Shown here piece after piece: positions 28,801-38,573 of a stretch of DNA of 64,000 nt (position 1 is the stretch's first letter; every line of letters begins with the position of its first letter). The translations under genes and the position numbers were made by a program. The notes beneath the pieces are model-generated. The model saw only the letters and a list, made by a program, of their open reading frames with translations, did not search any database and was not told the origin of the DNA. Location: assembly GCA_963727285.1 (NCBI GenBank), contig CAVSFF010000001.1, positions 135,844 to 199,843 of the forward strand, given 5' to 3'. This DNA is from CAITWD01 sp963727285. GTDB taxonomy: Bacteria; Actinomycetota; Thermoleophilia; Miltoncostaeales; Miltoncostaeaceae.

Positions 28801-29131
28801 GCGCGGCGCGGCGATCGCGCGCCGATCGCGTGTCGGCGTGGGCGAGCGTCACCAGGCGGCACAGGTTGGCATAGCCGGCGGCGCTCGCCGCCAGCAGCGT
28901 GAGATGGCTGTGGTCGGCAAGGGTGATCTCGCAACCGGTGATCGGCTGGACGCCGGCATCCCGGGCGGCGTACGCGAACGCGAGCGACCCGCACAGGCCG
29001 TCGTGATCGGTGAGGGCCATGGCCGCGTAGCCGGCCGCGGCCCCCGCGTCGGCGAGCTCCTCCGGCGTGGAGACTCCGTCCAGGAAGCTGAATGCCGAAT
29101 GGGCATGAAGTTCGACGTAATCTCCCGGCAT
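25874..29131 (-). CDS. dnaE2: error-prone DNA polymerase III alpha subunit DnaE2
   Basis: 1085-residue replicative-type polymerase of the mutagenic DnaE2 branch. It has an N-terminal PHP domain (VELHAHSAFSFLDG), a palm with the catalytic PDIDLDFPRDIRE, HLSQHSGGMVVS, DLLGLGMLSAVEEC, and a C-terminal OB fold (TGMTNVIIYPDCYERHR). It carries out translesion synthesis with ImuB after DNA damage. ATG 29131 is chosen since MPGDYVELHAHS is the family start; a perfect LexA box begins at the very next upstream base. imuB lies 5 kb away on the same strand. Confidence 0.94.
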   Translation of the reverse strand: MPGDYVELHAHSAFSFLDGVSTPEELADAGAAAGYAAMALTDHDGLCGSLAFAYAARDAGVQPITGCEITLADHSHLTLLAASAAGYANLCRLVTLAHADTRSARDRRAAPPRLAPELIGPLADGLICLTGCARHGLIPRMIASGQDRDAAAWIARLREWFPPGHLYIEIQRHHRRGSHALVRGLRELARATGVPLVATGDVHAHHPHRAFLQDAFVAIGHRQTLDGSEQVRRGNRTSVLRTPEQMADLFAEVPDAVRATREIAARCSFDLTRDLGYRFPDFVAGHRGETARDALARICGYQLGVHYSNAAQRVVARSRLDQELALIEHHGLAGFFLLHRDILELAREVAVQVRPAGSARRQLPPGRGRGSSVGSIVCYLTGLSHIDPIANDLFLGRFLNRDMASVPDIDLDFPRDIRERLIAEVIRRYGHEHAALVAAFPTFKARMAIRELGKALALPDADLTRLSRLADGWSDAGDLRRELLRLPDGAAKLGSPRWRALIFLAAQAAGLPRHLSQHSGGMVVSAQPLVELVPVVPAATPERQICQWDKNSCADAGFVKIDLLGLGMLSAVEECVDLIARTAGASIDLSRIDFSDPEVYAEIQAADTVGTFQIESRAQMQSLLQTRPENLDDLTVQVALIRPGPVSGGAVHPYVQHRRARRADPDFVPPYDHPLLEPALRETLGVVVFQEQVLEVAMALAGFSPGGAEALRRAMSRTRSREAMLKLWDQFRDGARARGVDDETITTVFAKLVGFSNFGFPKAHSAAFAVLAYQSAWLRRAYPSQFLAALLNAQPMGFYPPATLVRDAQRRGVRVVPPCVNAADATCTITDDGAVRIGLGYVREVRADAAAALVAERHAGGPFSGLADLAARTTLTRTQLAQLIRAGSCDVFGQPRRGMLWQLYALSRPIRHDAHTQLTLALPATDAPPLVEPDRFERIVTDYETMGLSVGWHLMAVLRPQLPADTRTARELADLPSGTPVCVAGMVTARQRPGTAKGIVFLLLEDDTGMTNVIIYPDCYERHRALLRAEPLVIVHGRLERRDRNINVIAERIARIAPPAHRTADEAARARRAVPAGQHFGRGRR

Positions 29132-29145
29132 CGAACATATGTTCG
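29132..29145 (-). promoter_or_regulatory. LexA (SOS) box of dnaE2
   Basis: CGAAC-ATAT-GTTCG, a perfect match to the actinobacterial LexA operator, directly abutting the dnaE2 ATG. It contains TATGTT, which could serve as a -10 element. It implies damage induction and a leaderless or near-leaderless transcript. Confidence 0.88.
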
Positions 29146-29194
29146 CATATTCATGCGTTGTGCCCAAGGCCGGCGGGAGTGCGGCCGGCGGTGA

Positions 29195-30520
29195 TCAGTT
29201 CGTGATGGCGAACCCGACCAGCACGACGTTGAGCACGACGATGATGACGGTGATCAGGATGCTGACGACGGTCGTGACGCGCGCATTGGTGAGTGCGCCC
29301 ATCAGATCGCGACGGCGCGAGAACATCACCAGCGGAATCAGGGCAAACGGGATCCCGAACGCCAGCGCCACCTGACTGAACACCAGCACCCGGGCCGGGC
29401 TGACGGCGACGGCGAGCACGATCAGCGCCGGAGCCATCGTGATCGTCCGGCGCACGAACACCGGGATCTTCCGCCGGAGAAACCCCTGCATGACCACCTG
29501 CCCGGCCATCGTCCCCACCGACGAGGACGAGATCCCCGACGCCATCAATGCAATTCCAAACAGCAAGCCGCTGTGATGGTGGAGGATGTCGTCCAACTGC
29601 CGGGAGGCGACGGTGAGGTTGTCGCCCGTGTTGGTGACCCCGTGTCCGTAGAACACCGCCGCGGCGATTGCGAGCATGGCCATATTGACGATTCCGGCGA
29701 TTCCAAGCGCGACGGCGACGTCGACGAGCGTGAACCGGAAGATCCGCCGCCGCGCATCGGGCGTCCGGCCGACGAGACGGCTCTGGGTGAGCGCCGAGTG
29801 CAGGTAGATCACGTGTGGCATGACCGTCGCACCGACGATGCCCACGGCCAACAGCAGCGCGGAGGTGCCCCCGATCGTCGGGACCAGCGTCCCGTGGGCG
29901 ACCTTGCCGGGGCTGGGGTCGGCAAGAAAGACCTGGACCGCGAAGGCGACGACGATCACCGCCACCATCGCCGCGATGACCGCCTCAAGGCGACGAAAGC
30001 CGGCCGACTGCAGTCCCAGAATGCCGAACGCCGCGACGGCGGTGATGAGCCCGCTGACCACCAGCGGCAACCCGAACACGATGTTGATGCCGAGCGCGGC
30101 GCCGATGAACTCGGCCATGTCGGTCGCCATCGCGACCAGCTCGGCCTGGATCCACAACAGGACGACGACCGGCCGGGGAAACTGCTCCCGGCAGAGCTCG
30201 GCAAGGTTGCGGCCGGTCGCGATTCCGACCTTGGCGCTCAGGGTCTGGACGACCATGGCCATGGCGTTGGCGACCACGATCGCCCAGAGCAGGGCATACC
30301 CGAACTGCGCGCCGGCGGCGGTGTTGACCGCGAAGTTGCCGGGATCGATGTACGCCACGGCCGCGATGAATGCCGGTCCCAGAAACGGGAGGTACCGCCG
30401 GGGGCCGCGGCGGTGGCCGCCGAGCGTCCGCTCGGCGGCGTCCATGAGCCGGGACTCGCCCGGGAGTGCGTCGTCGGCCGGTGACAGCTCACCGTGGCGG
30501 GCGTCGACGGTGGCGCTCAT
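29195..30520 (-). CDS. mntH: NRAMP-family Mn2+/H+ symporter
   Basis: 441 residues with about 11 TM helices. The metal-site motifs DPGNFAVN in TM1 and MPHVIYLHS in TM6 are intact, which fits manganese/iron uptake. ATG 30520 overlaps the stop of the DtxR-type regulator (ATGA), so the two are co-transcribed. Probable control is by that regulator through the palindrome at 31280-31293: shut-off when manganese is plentiful. Confidence 0.94.
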   Translation of the reverse strand: MSATVDARHGELSPADDALPGESRLMDAAERTLGGHRRGPRRYLPFLGPAFIAAVAYIDPGNFAVNTAAGAQFGYALLWAIVVANAMAMVVQTLSAKVGIATGRNLAELCREQFPRPVVVLLWIQAELVAMATDMAEFIGAALGINIVFGLPLVVSGLITAVAAFGILGLQSAGFRRLEAVIAAMVAVIVVAFAVQVFLADPSPGKVAHGTLVPTIGGTSALLLAVGIVGATVMPHVIYLHSALTQSRLVGRTPDARRRIFRFTLVDVAVALGIAGIVNMAMLAIAAAVFYGHGVTNTGDNLTVASRQLDDILHHHSGLLFGIALMASGISSSSVGTMAGQVVMQGFLRRKIPVFVRRTITMAPALIVLAVAVSPARVLVFSQVALAFGIPFALIPLVMFSRRRDLMGALTNARVTTVVSILITVIIVVLNVVLVGFAITN

Positions 30521-31269
30521 CCGGCCCGGTCGATGAAGATCAGTCGGCCGAGCTCGGGCCCGATGATGTGTTCGGTGCCGCCGATGAGCACCCGCTGGCC
30601 CACACCGAACGGCTCGCGCGAGATCACGCGGATCGGGAGCCCGGGAGCGATGCCCCGCTCCGCCATGTACTTGAGTGCCTCGGGCTGTGCATCCGACACC
30701 CGGACCAGCAGGCCGGCCGCTTCGGGCTCGCAGGCGTCGAGCGGCTCAAGGATGTCGGTGTCAGGATCGTCATCGCCCGGCGGCGTGATCGGGTCGCCGT
30801 GCGGGTCCCGAACGGGCCGGCCGAGCGCGTCCCACATGGCCTCGGCGACCCGGGTCGAGACCGCGTGCTCGAGCAGGTCGGCCTCTTCATGGACCGACTC
30901 CCATGGCAGGTGCAGTGCATCCATCAAGAAGCATTCGATGATGCGGTGCCGGCGGATCACGGCCCGCGCGAGTTCGCGTCCGGCGGGGGTGAGCCGTGCC
31001 CCGCGGCCACTGGCAACCGTGACGAGTCCCAACTGGGCGAGGTTGCGCACCATGTTCGATGCCGACGGGGCCGAGACCTCGAGGCGCGTGGCGAGGGCCC
31101 CGGTCGCCACCGGGGCATCGAGCTGTTGCTCCAGCCGATGCAGGGTCTTGACGTAATCCTCGACCGCGGGCGTAAACGGCAGCGCCCCCTTGCGGAGGCC
31201 GGTTCCGGTCGACCGGGGGCGGGTCCCTTCGGGAGCGCCGGCGGACGTTGCGTGGCGGGCACCTGTCAC
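30517..31269 (-). CDS. DtxR/MntR-family metal-dependent repressor
   Basis: 250 residues: N-terminal winged helix (VEDYVKTLHRLEQQ, TGALATRLEVSAPSASNMVRNLAQLGLV), metal-binding/dimer domain (RRHRIIECFLMDALHLPWESVHEEADLLEHAVS with the His/Glu/Cys ligands) and a C-terminal FeoA/SH3-like domain (GLPIRVISREPFGVGQRVLIGG). GTG 31269 is chosen because the TTAG palindrome lies just upstream at 31280-31293; a longer TTG-initiated frame from 31305 would run through the operator. Pairing with mntH argues for manganese sensing. Confidence 0.9.
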   Translation of the reverse strand: MTGARHATSAGAPEGTRPRSTGTGLRKGALPFTPAVEDYVKTLHRLEQQLDAPVATGALATRLEVSAPSASNMVRNLAQLGLVTVASGRGARLTPAGRELARAVIRRHRIIECFLMDALHLPWESVHEEADLLEHAVSTRVAEAMWDALGRPVRDPHGDPITPPGDDDPDTDILEPLDACEPEAAGLLVRVSDAQPEALKYMAERGIAPGLPIRVISREPFGVGQRVLIGGTEHIIGPELGRLIFIDRAG

Positions 31270-31279
31270 GGACCTGGTT

Positions 31280-31293
31280 TTAGCGCACGCTAA
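31280..31293. promoter_or_regulatory. DtxR/MntR-type operator
   Basis: TTAGCG-CA-CGCTAA is a perfect palindrome 11 bases before the regulator's GTG. TTAG/CTAA half-sites are those of DtxR/IdeR-like boxes, so autoregulation of the repressor-mntH operon is likely. Confidence 0.7.
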
Positions 31294-31517
31294 CTCATCA
31301 TGCAAGCGTTACAAAAATCACACTGTTGGTGGGGTTTCCCGGCCTGCGGGGCGGTGCCCTTCGCAGGGCCCCGCCACTTGAGTTGCCCCGGCGTCGTGTC
31401 GATACCTTCAGCGATGCCCGGATGTGACATCCACGCCCCTGTTTCCTGCGCGCGGTGGCCCCATGGCCCGCGGCCCCGCCGGATGCGACCCGTCGGGATG
31501 ATCGCGCGGGGGCCCGC

Positions 31518-34056
31518 ATGGGCATGAACGTCGTCCGACGCGCAACGCCGCGGCGCGATCTGCTGCTGATCTTGGGCTTCGTGGTCGCGGTCGGCATCGG
31601 CCTGCTCGCCGCGCTCGCGCCGAGCCAGACCATTGCCGACGGGATCATCGCCGGCTGCGCCCTGACCGCCGCCGGGGCGTGGATCTGGCGCGCCACGCGC
31701 TCGAGTTCCCGGGCCGGGGCGACCTGGCTCGTGTTCGCCGCAGGCTTCAGCTGCTGGGGAATCGCCGAGACGATTTGGTTCGGCTACGACCTGTTCGTCG
31801 GGCGGGAACCCGCCGCAGCCGTCCGTCGCGGATCCGATCTACATGGTCGGTTACATCATGATGGCGATCGGATTGCTGCGGCTGGTCCTCAGCCGCGGGC
31901 GCCGTGCCGCCCGAGGGTCGGCGCTCGACGCGCTCGCGCTCACGATCGCGGCGGGCACGATCCTGGTCCAACTCGAGCTCCTCGCACCGACGGTCTTCCA
32001 GGGCGGGGTGAACTCTGCCGACGGCCTGGCGATCGTCTACGCGATCCTCGACGTCCCGCTGCTCGGTGGGATCGCGTGGTTGATGCTGTCGCCGGGACGC
32101 CGCGGCGCGCCGCTCGCGCTCCTGGTCGGCGCGTTCGGAGCGATGTACATGGCCGATCTCGCCTATGCCATCGGGAACCTCTACTACAGCGCCGACGTTC
32201 GCGTCAGTAGCTTCGCCTACCCGGTGTCGTACCTGCTGGCCGCGGGGGCCGCGGTGCACCCGGACGTCGTCCGGCTCGCCGATCGCAATCCGGATGACGG
32301 CCAGGAGGACCACGCGGCGCGGCTGGTGTTCCTGGCGATCGCGCTCGTCATGCCGGCGTCGCTGCAGCTGTTCGCACCGCTGCTCGGATTGCCGCCGCTC
32401 GGCGTCGCGGGCGCGATCGTGACGATCTCGGTGAGCGTCGTCATCCTGGTCCGCATGGCGCGCCTGCTCAAAGACAACAACCGCGCGCGGGCACGGGCCG
32501 AGGAAGCCCATGAGAGTCTGCACCGCCAGGCGACACGGGACCATCTGACCGGGCTCTTCAACCGGGCGTGGGCCGTGGACTACCTCGAGTCGCTGCTGCA
32601 GGGTGAGCATGGCGAGGGCCAGTTTGCGCTGCTGTATATCGACCTGGACGGCTTCAAGCTCATCAACGACGATCTCGGTCACGACGCGGGTGACGAGTTG
32701 TTGCGTCTGGTCGGCGGCCGCCTGCAACGGGGCGTTCGCGACGGTGATTCGGTCGTGCGTCTTGGCGGCGACGAGTTCATCGCCATCTCTCCGCCCCAGA
32801 TCTCCAGCGGCGACGCCGAGATTCTGGCCGCGCGAATCGTCGGGCTGCTGTCCGAGCGGTTCCAGCTCGGGCCGCATGAGGTCAACGTGACGGCGAGCGT
32901 CGGCGTCCTCACCGCGGTGACGCATGCCGACATCGCGCCGGCCGATCTGCTGCGCGACGCCGATATTGCCCTGTACCGCGCCAAGGAGGTCCGCAGCACG
33001 TGGCGCGTGTTCAACACGGGGATGCGTGCCCGTTCCGAGAACCGCCTGGAGATCCTGACGCACTTGCGCGGCGTGATCCGCAGCGGGCGCCTGCGGGTCG
33101 TCTACCAGCCGATCGTGGACCTGGCCAGCGGGCGGGTGGAAGGCGTCGAGGCGCTTGCCCGGCTGACGATGCCCGATGGACGTGAAATCCCGCCGCAGGT
33201 CTTCGTGGGCATCGCCGAATCCACCGGCGCGGCAGCCATGCTGGACGCCGCCGTGGTCGCCCGGGCGCTCGAGGACTTGCGGTGGCTGGATGAACGCATG
33301 CCGGTGGCGGTCCGGATGTCGGTGAACCTGTCGGCATCCGAGATCGGACACCCGGATCTGTGCGACACGATCCGGGAGCTGCTGGACCGGCAGCGGATCG
33401 ATCCCGGGCGGCTCGTGCTCGAGGTGTCGGAGACCGCGGTCGTGAAGGACCTTGAAACCGCCCGTGCCCAGCTCGGTGAGCTGCGGGCGCTCGGCGTGGG
33501 GATCGAGATCGACGACTTCGGGACAGGGTACTCGTCCATGGCCTACCTCCACTCGCTGCCGATCACCGGCATCAAGATCGACCGCAGCTTCGTCCAGGGG
33601 GTGTTCATGGACCCCAACCAGGCTCTGATCACCGAGGGCATGATCCGGATGGGCAACGCCCTCGGCCTTCGCGTGGTCGGCGAAGGCATCGAGCAGCTCG
33701 CACAGGCCGAACGCATCCGTGAGTTGGGGTGCGACGACGGCCAGGGGTACTTCTTCGGTCGGCCGATGGCGGTCGAGGCCGTCCCGGGCTGTGTCGACGA
33801 GAAGGGCCAGCTGGCTGCCGGCCGACGGCTCGGCCCGGGTTCGGTCGATTTGGCCACCGGGTCAATAGACGTACCACTCGCGATCGCGAAGATCGCGGAA
33901 CGTCGTAATTACCCGACCCGGCTCGACGACGAGCTCGAAGAAGTGCCGCTCAACCGGGTGATCGGTCCACCAGCGATCTTGGACGATCCACTCATCGCGA
34001 ACCGTGACGACGCCACGTCGGCGCCCCGTGATCACGATGGCATGGGGCACGCCTGA
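31518..34056 (+). CDS. membrane GGDEF-EAL cyclic di-GMP protein (frameshifted)
   Basis: About nine N-terminal TM helices (residues 5-300), then GGDEF with intact active site (RLGGDEFIAI, preceded by TRDHLTGLFNRAW), then EAL with VEALARL, NLSASE, EVSETA, DDFGTGYSS, KIDRSF and GEGIEQ all present. So both synthesis and hydrolysis of c-di-GMP are possible. The frame shifts near 31815 by one extra base (GREPAAAV to PSVADPIYMVGY). After GQGYFFGRPM the formal frame runs to 34056, opposite the DUF6504-like gene; a second error near 33840 would instead end it at the TAG at 33866-33868, just past the convergent gene's stop. Start ATG 31518 or 31524. Confidence 0.88.
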
Positions 34057-34071
34057 CGGGGTGCAGATCAC
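33862..34071 (-). CDS. small protein coupled to imuB (DUF6504-like)
   Basis: 69 residues starting at the GTG that overlaps the imuB stop (GTGA). The sequence WIVQDRWWTDHPVERHFFELVVEPGR followed by FRDLRDREWYVY resembles the small conserved protein found directly after ImuB in actinobacterial translesion loci. Function unknown; its position suggests a mutasome accessory or regulator. A longer frame to 34632 is only a shadow of imuB. Confidence 0.7.
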   Translation of the reverse strand: MICTPSGVPHAIVITGRRRGVVTVRDEWIVQDRWWTDHPVERHFFELVVEPGRVITTFRDLRDREWYVY

Positions 34072-35276
34072 TCGCGCGGGTCGCGGTGTGACGAGATGTC
34101 GTAGGGGGCCAGTGCCCATTGTCGCTCCGGAAGGTGTGACCAGGGCTCGAGTGCGATCGCATGCATCACGGCGGTCTCTCCGAGCGCCGCACGTATCTGC
34201 GTGATGGCTTCGCCGGCGCGCTGGCGGCGTTCGGCGTGCTCTGGCCGCTGAAGGGTCATCTGATGTGACGACTGGCCGCCGGACGCGTCGGCCCGGATGC
34301 GCAGCTCCGTCACAGGGGCGGTGATGCCGTCGAGCGTGCCGAGCGCCGCCAGCGCGACGCGGTCGGGGTCGGCGGTTGCCTCGCGCAGCACGATCTCCTG
34401 TGACCAGGAGCCTCCGTCGGCGAGTCGTGCACGCAGCTGCAACGTTCGCAGGGAGGTGCCGCGATCGCGTGCGGCATCGGTGAGCTCGACGATCAGCAGC
34501 CGTGCGGCAACCTCGATGGTGCCCAGGATGCCGATCGCTTCCTCGAAGCGGCAGCAGGCCTCGAGGGGCTCCGGAGGCTGTCGTGGTCGCAAGGGCGTAT
34601 CGCCCTCGCCGCGGGCGATACGCCACGCGCACAGCGCATCGAACCCCATGCGCTCAAGGGCGGCGGCGCGCGGGAGGGCGGCGACCGCACCGATCGTGCG
34701 GATGCCGACGTCCCACAGGCCGTCGATGACCGCCTGCGCAAGCGGGAGTCGTCCGACCGGGAGCGGTGCGAGAAACGCCGCGATCTCCGACTGATCGATG
34801 ATCAGCGACTGACGCGACTGCGCCTGCCGCGCGGCCTGCTGTGCGGCGAAGCGCGTCGGCGCGACGCCGATGCGCCCGTCCGCCCCGACCGGAAGAGCCG
34901 CCCGGACGCGGCGCAACAGATTGTCGCGCCCACCGTGCAGGCGCGTCATGCCGGCGTCATCGAAGCAGGCGGCGCCCGGCGTCGGCGACTCGACGGCTGC
35001 CCCCAGCGCTTCCAGCCGGACCAGAATCCGCTCATGGGCCTCGGCGACCGCATCGGGATCCGGCGTGATCAGCACCAGGTCGGGGCGGCGCGCGATCGCC
35101 TCTCCGACACGCAGGCCGGGACGGACCCCCGCGCCGCGGGCCGCCGGAGTGCACAGCCCGATCAGCTGTGGGCCGCCGGGCGCGGGCGCGAGCGCCGCGG
35201 GCGTGTCGCCGCCGACGCCCTCGGCGAGCATGGCCACGAGCAGCGGAAAGCGGGGGAGGGAAATCGCAACGATCAT
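34068..35276 (-). CDS. imuB: ImuB-like Y-family polymerase homologue (catalytically inactive)
   Basis: 402 residues of Y-family polymerase fold: VPTRFAAQQAARQA-type palm/thumb region (GVAPTRFAAQQAARQAQ) and helix-hairpin-helix AAVAALPRAAALERMG, with the FEEAIG little-finger start. The first catalytic motif (DxDxFF) is replaced by AISLPRFPLLVAML and the S(x)DE motif by FDDAGMT, so acidic metal ligands are missing, as in ImuB. It is the hub that brings DnaE2 to the clamp. ATG 35276 touches a perfect LexA box. An imuA gene was not found. Confidence 0.9.
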   Translation of the reverse strand: MIVAISLPRFPLLVAMLAEGVGGDTPAALAPAPGGPQLIGLCTPAARGAGVRPGLRVGEAIARRPDLVLITPDPDAVAEAHERILVRLEALGAAVESPTPGAACFDDAGMTRLHGGRDNLLRRVRAALPVGADGRIGVAPTRFAAQQAARQAQSRQSLIIDQSEIAAFLAPLPVGRLPLAQAVIDGLWDVGIRTIGAVAALPRAAALERMGFDALCAWRIARGEGDTPLRPRQPPEPLEACCRFEEAIGILGTIEVAARLLIVELTDAARDRGTSLRTLQLRARLADGGSWSQEIVLREATADPDRVALAALGTLDGITAPVTELRIRADASGGQSSHQMTLQRPEHAERRQRAGEAITQIRAALGETAVMHAIALEPWSHLPERQWALAPYDISSHRDPRE

Positions 35277-35290
35277 CGAACGTATGTTCG
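35277..35290 (-). promoter_or_regulatory. LexA (SOS) box of imuB
   Basis: CGAAC-GTAT-GTTCG, a perfect actinobacterial LexA operator ending one base before the imuB ATG. Same arrangement as at dnaE2. Confidence 0.88.
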
Positions 35291-35337
35291 ATGATCGCGT
35301 GGACCAGGTCAAGCGCTCCCGGGGATCCGGTCGCCGC

Positions 35338-37714
35338 CTAGCTGATCGCGTACGGCACGGTCACCAGTACCGCACGCTCCTGATCGACGAGGGCCCGACG
35401 GATCAGCGCCGTCCGCTGATTGTGCAGGAAGCGCCACTTCGCGACCACGATCTCCGGTACCACCAGCAGGCAGACCGCGCTGGTGTCGGCAGAGGTGATG
35501 TCCTGCACGGCGGACGCGAGCGGACCGCCCAGATCGCGGTACGGCGACTCGATGATCTCCAGGTGCACCGGTGCCGTCTCGCGCCATTCCTCGGCAGAGA
35601 TGGCCGCTCCCTCGCTGCCGGCAACGTGTACCGCCGACGTGTCGGCGCCCGAGATCGCGATCGCGACCGCGGCCGCGTGGAGTGAGGGCTGATTGGCCTT
35701 GGCCATCGCCACCAAGCTGACGACATGGTCGGCTTCCCACCACTGTCCCGCGATGGACTTCGGCATTTCGGCGACGGCGATCCGCGGCTGGCGCAAGAGG
35801 CGGGCACGCACGCTCCGGTACTGCCGCCACGCCCGGAACGCGGCATGGGACACGCGGCGGTTATGGCTCGGCAGCACGACCAGCAGTTCGCCCGCGTCCT
35901 CGCGGATCATGCGGCGCAGGTATGTCAGCACGCCGTCGATACCGTCGCCGTCGCGCCGCGGGATTCTCGCGAGCGGAAGCTCGATGGTGTGATCGCGCCG
36001 CCACGCGTCCGAGACGGCTTCCCAATCGCTGCGCAATCCGACGAACAGGCCCGTGACCGGGATGTCGCGTGCGATCAGCTTGGCCGTCTGGACGGCGGCT
36101 GCGGTGCCCTCGTCGACGCGGTCGACGAGCACGACGACGCCCGACGGCGCCTCGTCGTGCGAGTGGGCGGCATCCGGCGGTGCATCCTTGAGGACCTCCA
36201 CGCGCCGGTAGTGGCGACCGACCAGCACCGACAACACGACGATGATCGGAATCGTGACCGTCACCATCCAGGCGCCTTCGAAGAACTTGGTACCGAGGAT
36301 GATCACGAGCACGATGGCCGTCGCGATCGCCCCGATCGCGTTGATGAAGACCCTGCCCGCCAGGCCGTGCCATGACGCACCCTCGTGTCGCTTTCGCAAC
36401 CAGAAGCGGACCATGCCCGCCTGCGACAAGGTGAACGCGATGAAGACGCCGAGCAGATACAGGTGGATCAGGTTGTTGACGCTGGCGTCGAAGGCGATCA
36501 GCAATACGCCGGCGAGGACCGCCAGCGCCGTCACGCCGTTCGAATAGACGAGCCGGTCGCCGATGAACTGGAACAGCTTCGGGGCGTGGTTGCCCTGGGC
36601 CATCATCCCGATCAGCCGCGGGAATCCCTGGAAGGCGGTGTTCGCGGCCAGCACGAGCACGCCGAAGGTGAAGATCTGGACCAGGTAGTAGCCGATCTTG
36701 GCGGCCGGCGGACCCTCCCACGCGGCGGCGGCGGCCTGGGAGAGCACCGAGTCGGTCGTCGACGGCATCGCGTGGGTCTTGTAGGCCAGATAGGTCACAC
36801 CCAGAAACAGGAACACCGCGATCATCCCGAGCACGCCGAGCGTGCTGGCAGCGTTCTTCGCCTGCGGCGGGCGAAATGCCTGGACGCCGTTGGCGATGGC
36901 CTCGACGCCGGTCAGGGCGCTGCATCCGGACGCGAATGCGCGCAGCAGGACGATCACGCCGATCGTGGCCGCCGTCCCGGTGGTGACCGGGGACGGCGTG
37001 ACCGCATGCGGGAGCGTGCCGGTCGCGGTCGCGGATGACACCGAGCACGATCGTGATCGTCATCAACAGGATGAAGCCGTACGTGGGGAGGGCGAACGCG
37101 CGCCCGGATTCGCGCAGGCCGCGCAGGTTGATGACGGCCAGGACCACGAGCGCGATCAGCGACAGCGGCAGCAGGAGCGGGCCCAGCCAACTGACAGCCG
37201 ACGTCACCGCCAGGATTCCGGCCGCCACCGATACCGCCACGGTCAGCACGTAATCCACCAGCAGCGAGGCTGCCGCGATCAGGCCCGCGACCTCTCCGAG
37301 TTGGTCTCCGGCGACGACATAGGCGCCGCCGCCCTGCGGGTATGCGTGGACCGTCTGGCGATATGACGCGATCACGATCACCAGCAGCAAGGCGACGGCG
37401 ATGCTGACCGGCACGACGTACTTGGCGGCCGACGCGGAGGCGACCACCAACACGAGCAGGGCCGCCTCGGTGGCGTAGGCGACCGATGAGAGGGCGTCCG
37501 ACGCGAAGACGGGAAGCGCCAGCCGCTTGGGCAACAACTCGTCCTCGAGCGCACCGGTGGGCAGCGGGACGCCGATGACCGCTTTGCGCACCCGTCCGCG
37601 CGTCGGGACGTCGTAGATGACACGCATCCGGCGCCGCCGCCGGCGGGCCCGTGCCTCGTCCGGTGCGTCGGGCGGCGCGACGTCCCCGGATTCGGGAGGC
37701 GGTGCGGGATTCAT
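35338..37714 (-). CDS. KimA-like APC-superfamily K+ importer (frameshifted)
   Basis: Roughly 790 residues once joined. The N-terminal half has ASDALSSVAYATEA, SYRQTVHAYPQGGGAYVVA and LLVDYVLTVAVSVAAG, close to the KimA (YdaO) potassium/proton symporter; about 12 TM helices follow. The last 230 residues are cytoplasmic and contain a universal-stress-like fold (VVVLVDRVDEGTAAAVQTAKLIARD). The frame breaks near 37040 by one base between VLGVIR and ATATGTLPHAV. Many APC proteins with this layout are annotated as amino acid permeases, so potassium is inference from the N-terminal motifs. Confidence 0.87.
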
Positions 37715-37916
37715 GGGCGGCGGCGTCCGCGGATCGGAGTGGGCGACCCCTCAGACATCGGCAGGGTCACTGCAGACGTGGAAGGGCGGCGTGGAATGTC
37801 GGGGCGGGTTGCCATGACGTGATCGGGGGTGGCGCGGGCGATCCGGATCGCCTGTGCGGCAACCGACCGAACGGGAGTGTACGCCCGGGTGCGGCCGTGT
37901 GCGCCGGTGGTCGGCG

Positions 37917-38573
37917 CTATGCGCGCGTGTTGCCCCAACGGTCGTCGTGGACCAGCGTCCGCCAGGGCCGCCGGAGGTCCTTCAAACGCGGCGGAAGGCC
38001 GACGGGGAACTCGGTGGGATACCCGACCGGACTGATCACCGGAATGCGGATCTCGTCGGGAAGTCCCACGAGGTCGCGCAGCTCCTGTTCGTTGTACCAG
38101 TGGAACACCGTCGGCACGGAGCCGAGTCCCTTGGCCCGGGCGGCGACGAACAGGTTCTCCATCGCGAACGCGACCGATATGTCGTCCGCCAACGCTTCCT
38201 TGTCGCGGTCATCGGGCGGGAAGACATCACGCGGGACCACCAGGCCGAGCACCCAGACCGGGACGTGCCGGTATGAGCCGAGCACCTCATTGGCGTAGTC
38301 GATCCCCCACTGGGCGTGGTCGGCGGGCGACGTGCCCGGTTGGGCGGGGCGCACCGAGGCGAAGTAGGCACCCCCGCCGGCGATCACGATCTCGGCGAGC
38401 TTTGCGCGCTGTGACGCGTCACGGACCACCAGCAGGCTCCAGGCCTGGGCCATACCGCCCGTGGGGGCGAGCAGCGCCAGCCGCAGCAGTTGGTCGAGGT
38501 CGGCGTCATCCACCGGCCTGTCGGTGAAGCTGCGCACGCTCCGGCGCAGGCGAATCGCCTCAAGGGCGTCCAT
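37917..38573 (-). CDS. nitroreductase-family FMN oxidoreductase
   Basis: 218 residues of the NfsA/NfnB-like fold: RLRRSVRSFTDRPVDDADLDQLLRLALLAPTGGMAQAW is the FMN-binding start, and AFAMENLFVAARAKGLGSVPTV is the family core. ATG 38573 has AAGGAG 7 bases upstream. It reduces nitro or quinone-like compounds or acts in cofactor breakdown; no partner gene hints at the substrate. The 202 bases between it and the K+ importer gene hold no other gene I can see. Confidence 0.9.
   Translation of the reverse strand: MDALEAIRLRRSVRSFTDRPVDDADLDQLLRLALLAPTGGMAQAWSLLVVRDASQRAKLAEIVIAGGGAYFASVRPAQPGTSPADHAQWGIDYANEVLGSYRHVPVWVLGLVVPRDVFPPDDRDKEALADDISVAFAMENLFVAARAKGLGSVPTVFHWYNEQELRDLVGLPDEIRIPVISPVGYPTEFPVGLPPRLKDLRRPWRTLVHDDRWGNTRA

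Noticed and set aside
34072..34632. Longer version of the small gene after imuB
   Set aside because: The extra N-terminal part is antisense-frame shadow of imuB, and the GTG at 34071 overlaps the imuB stop in the usual GTGA way.
37715..37916. Possible c-di-AMP (ydaO) riboswitch before the KimA-like gene
   Set aside because: KimA genes often have one, but I could not find the conserved junction motifs in this 202-base leader on the minus strand.
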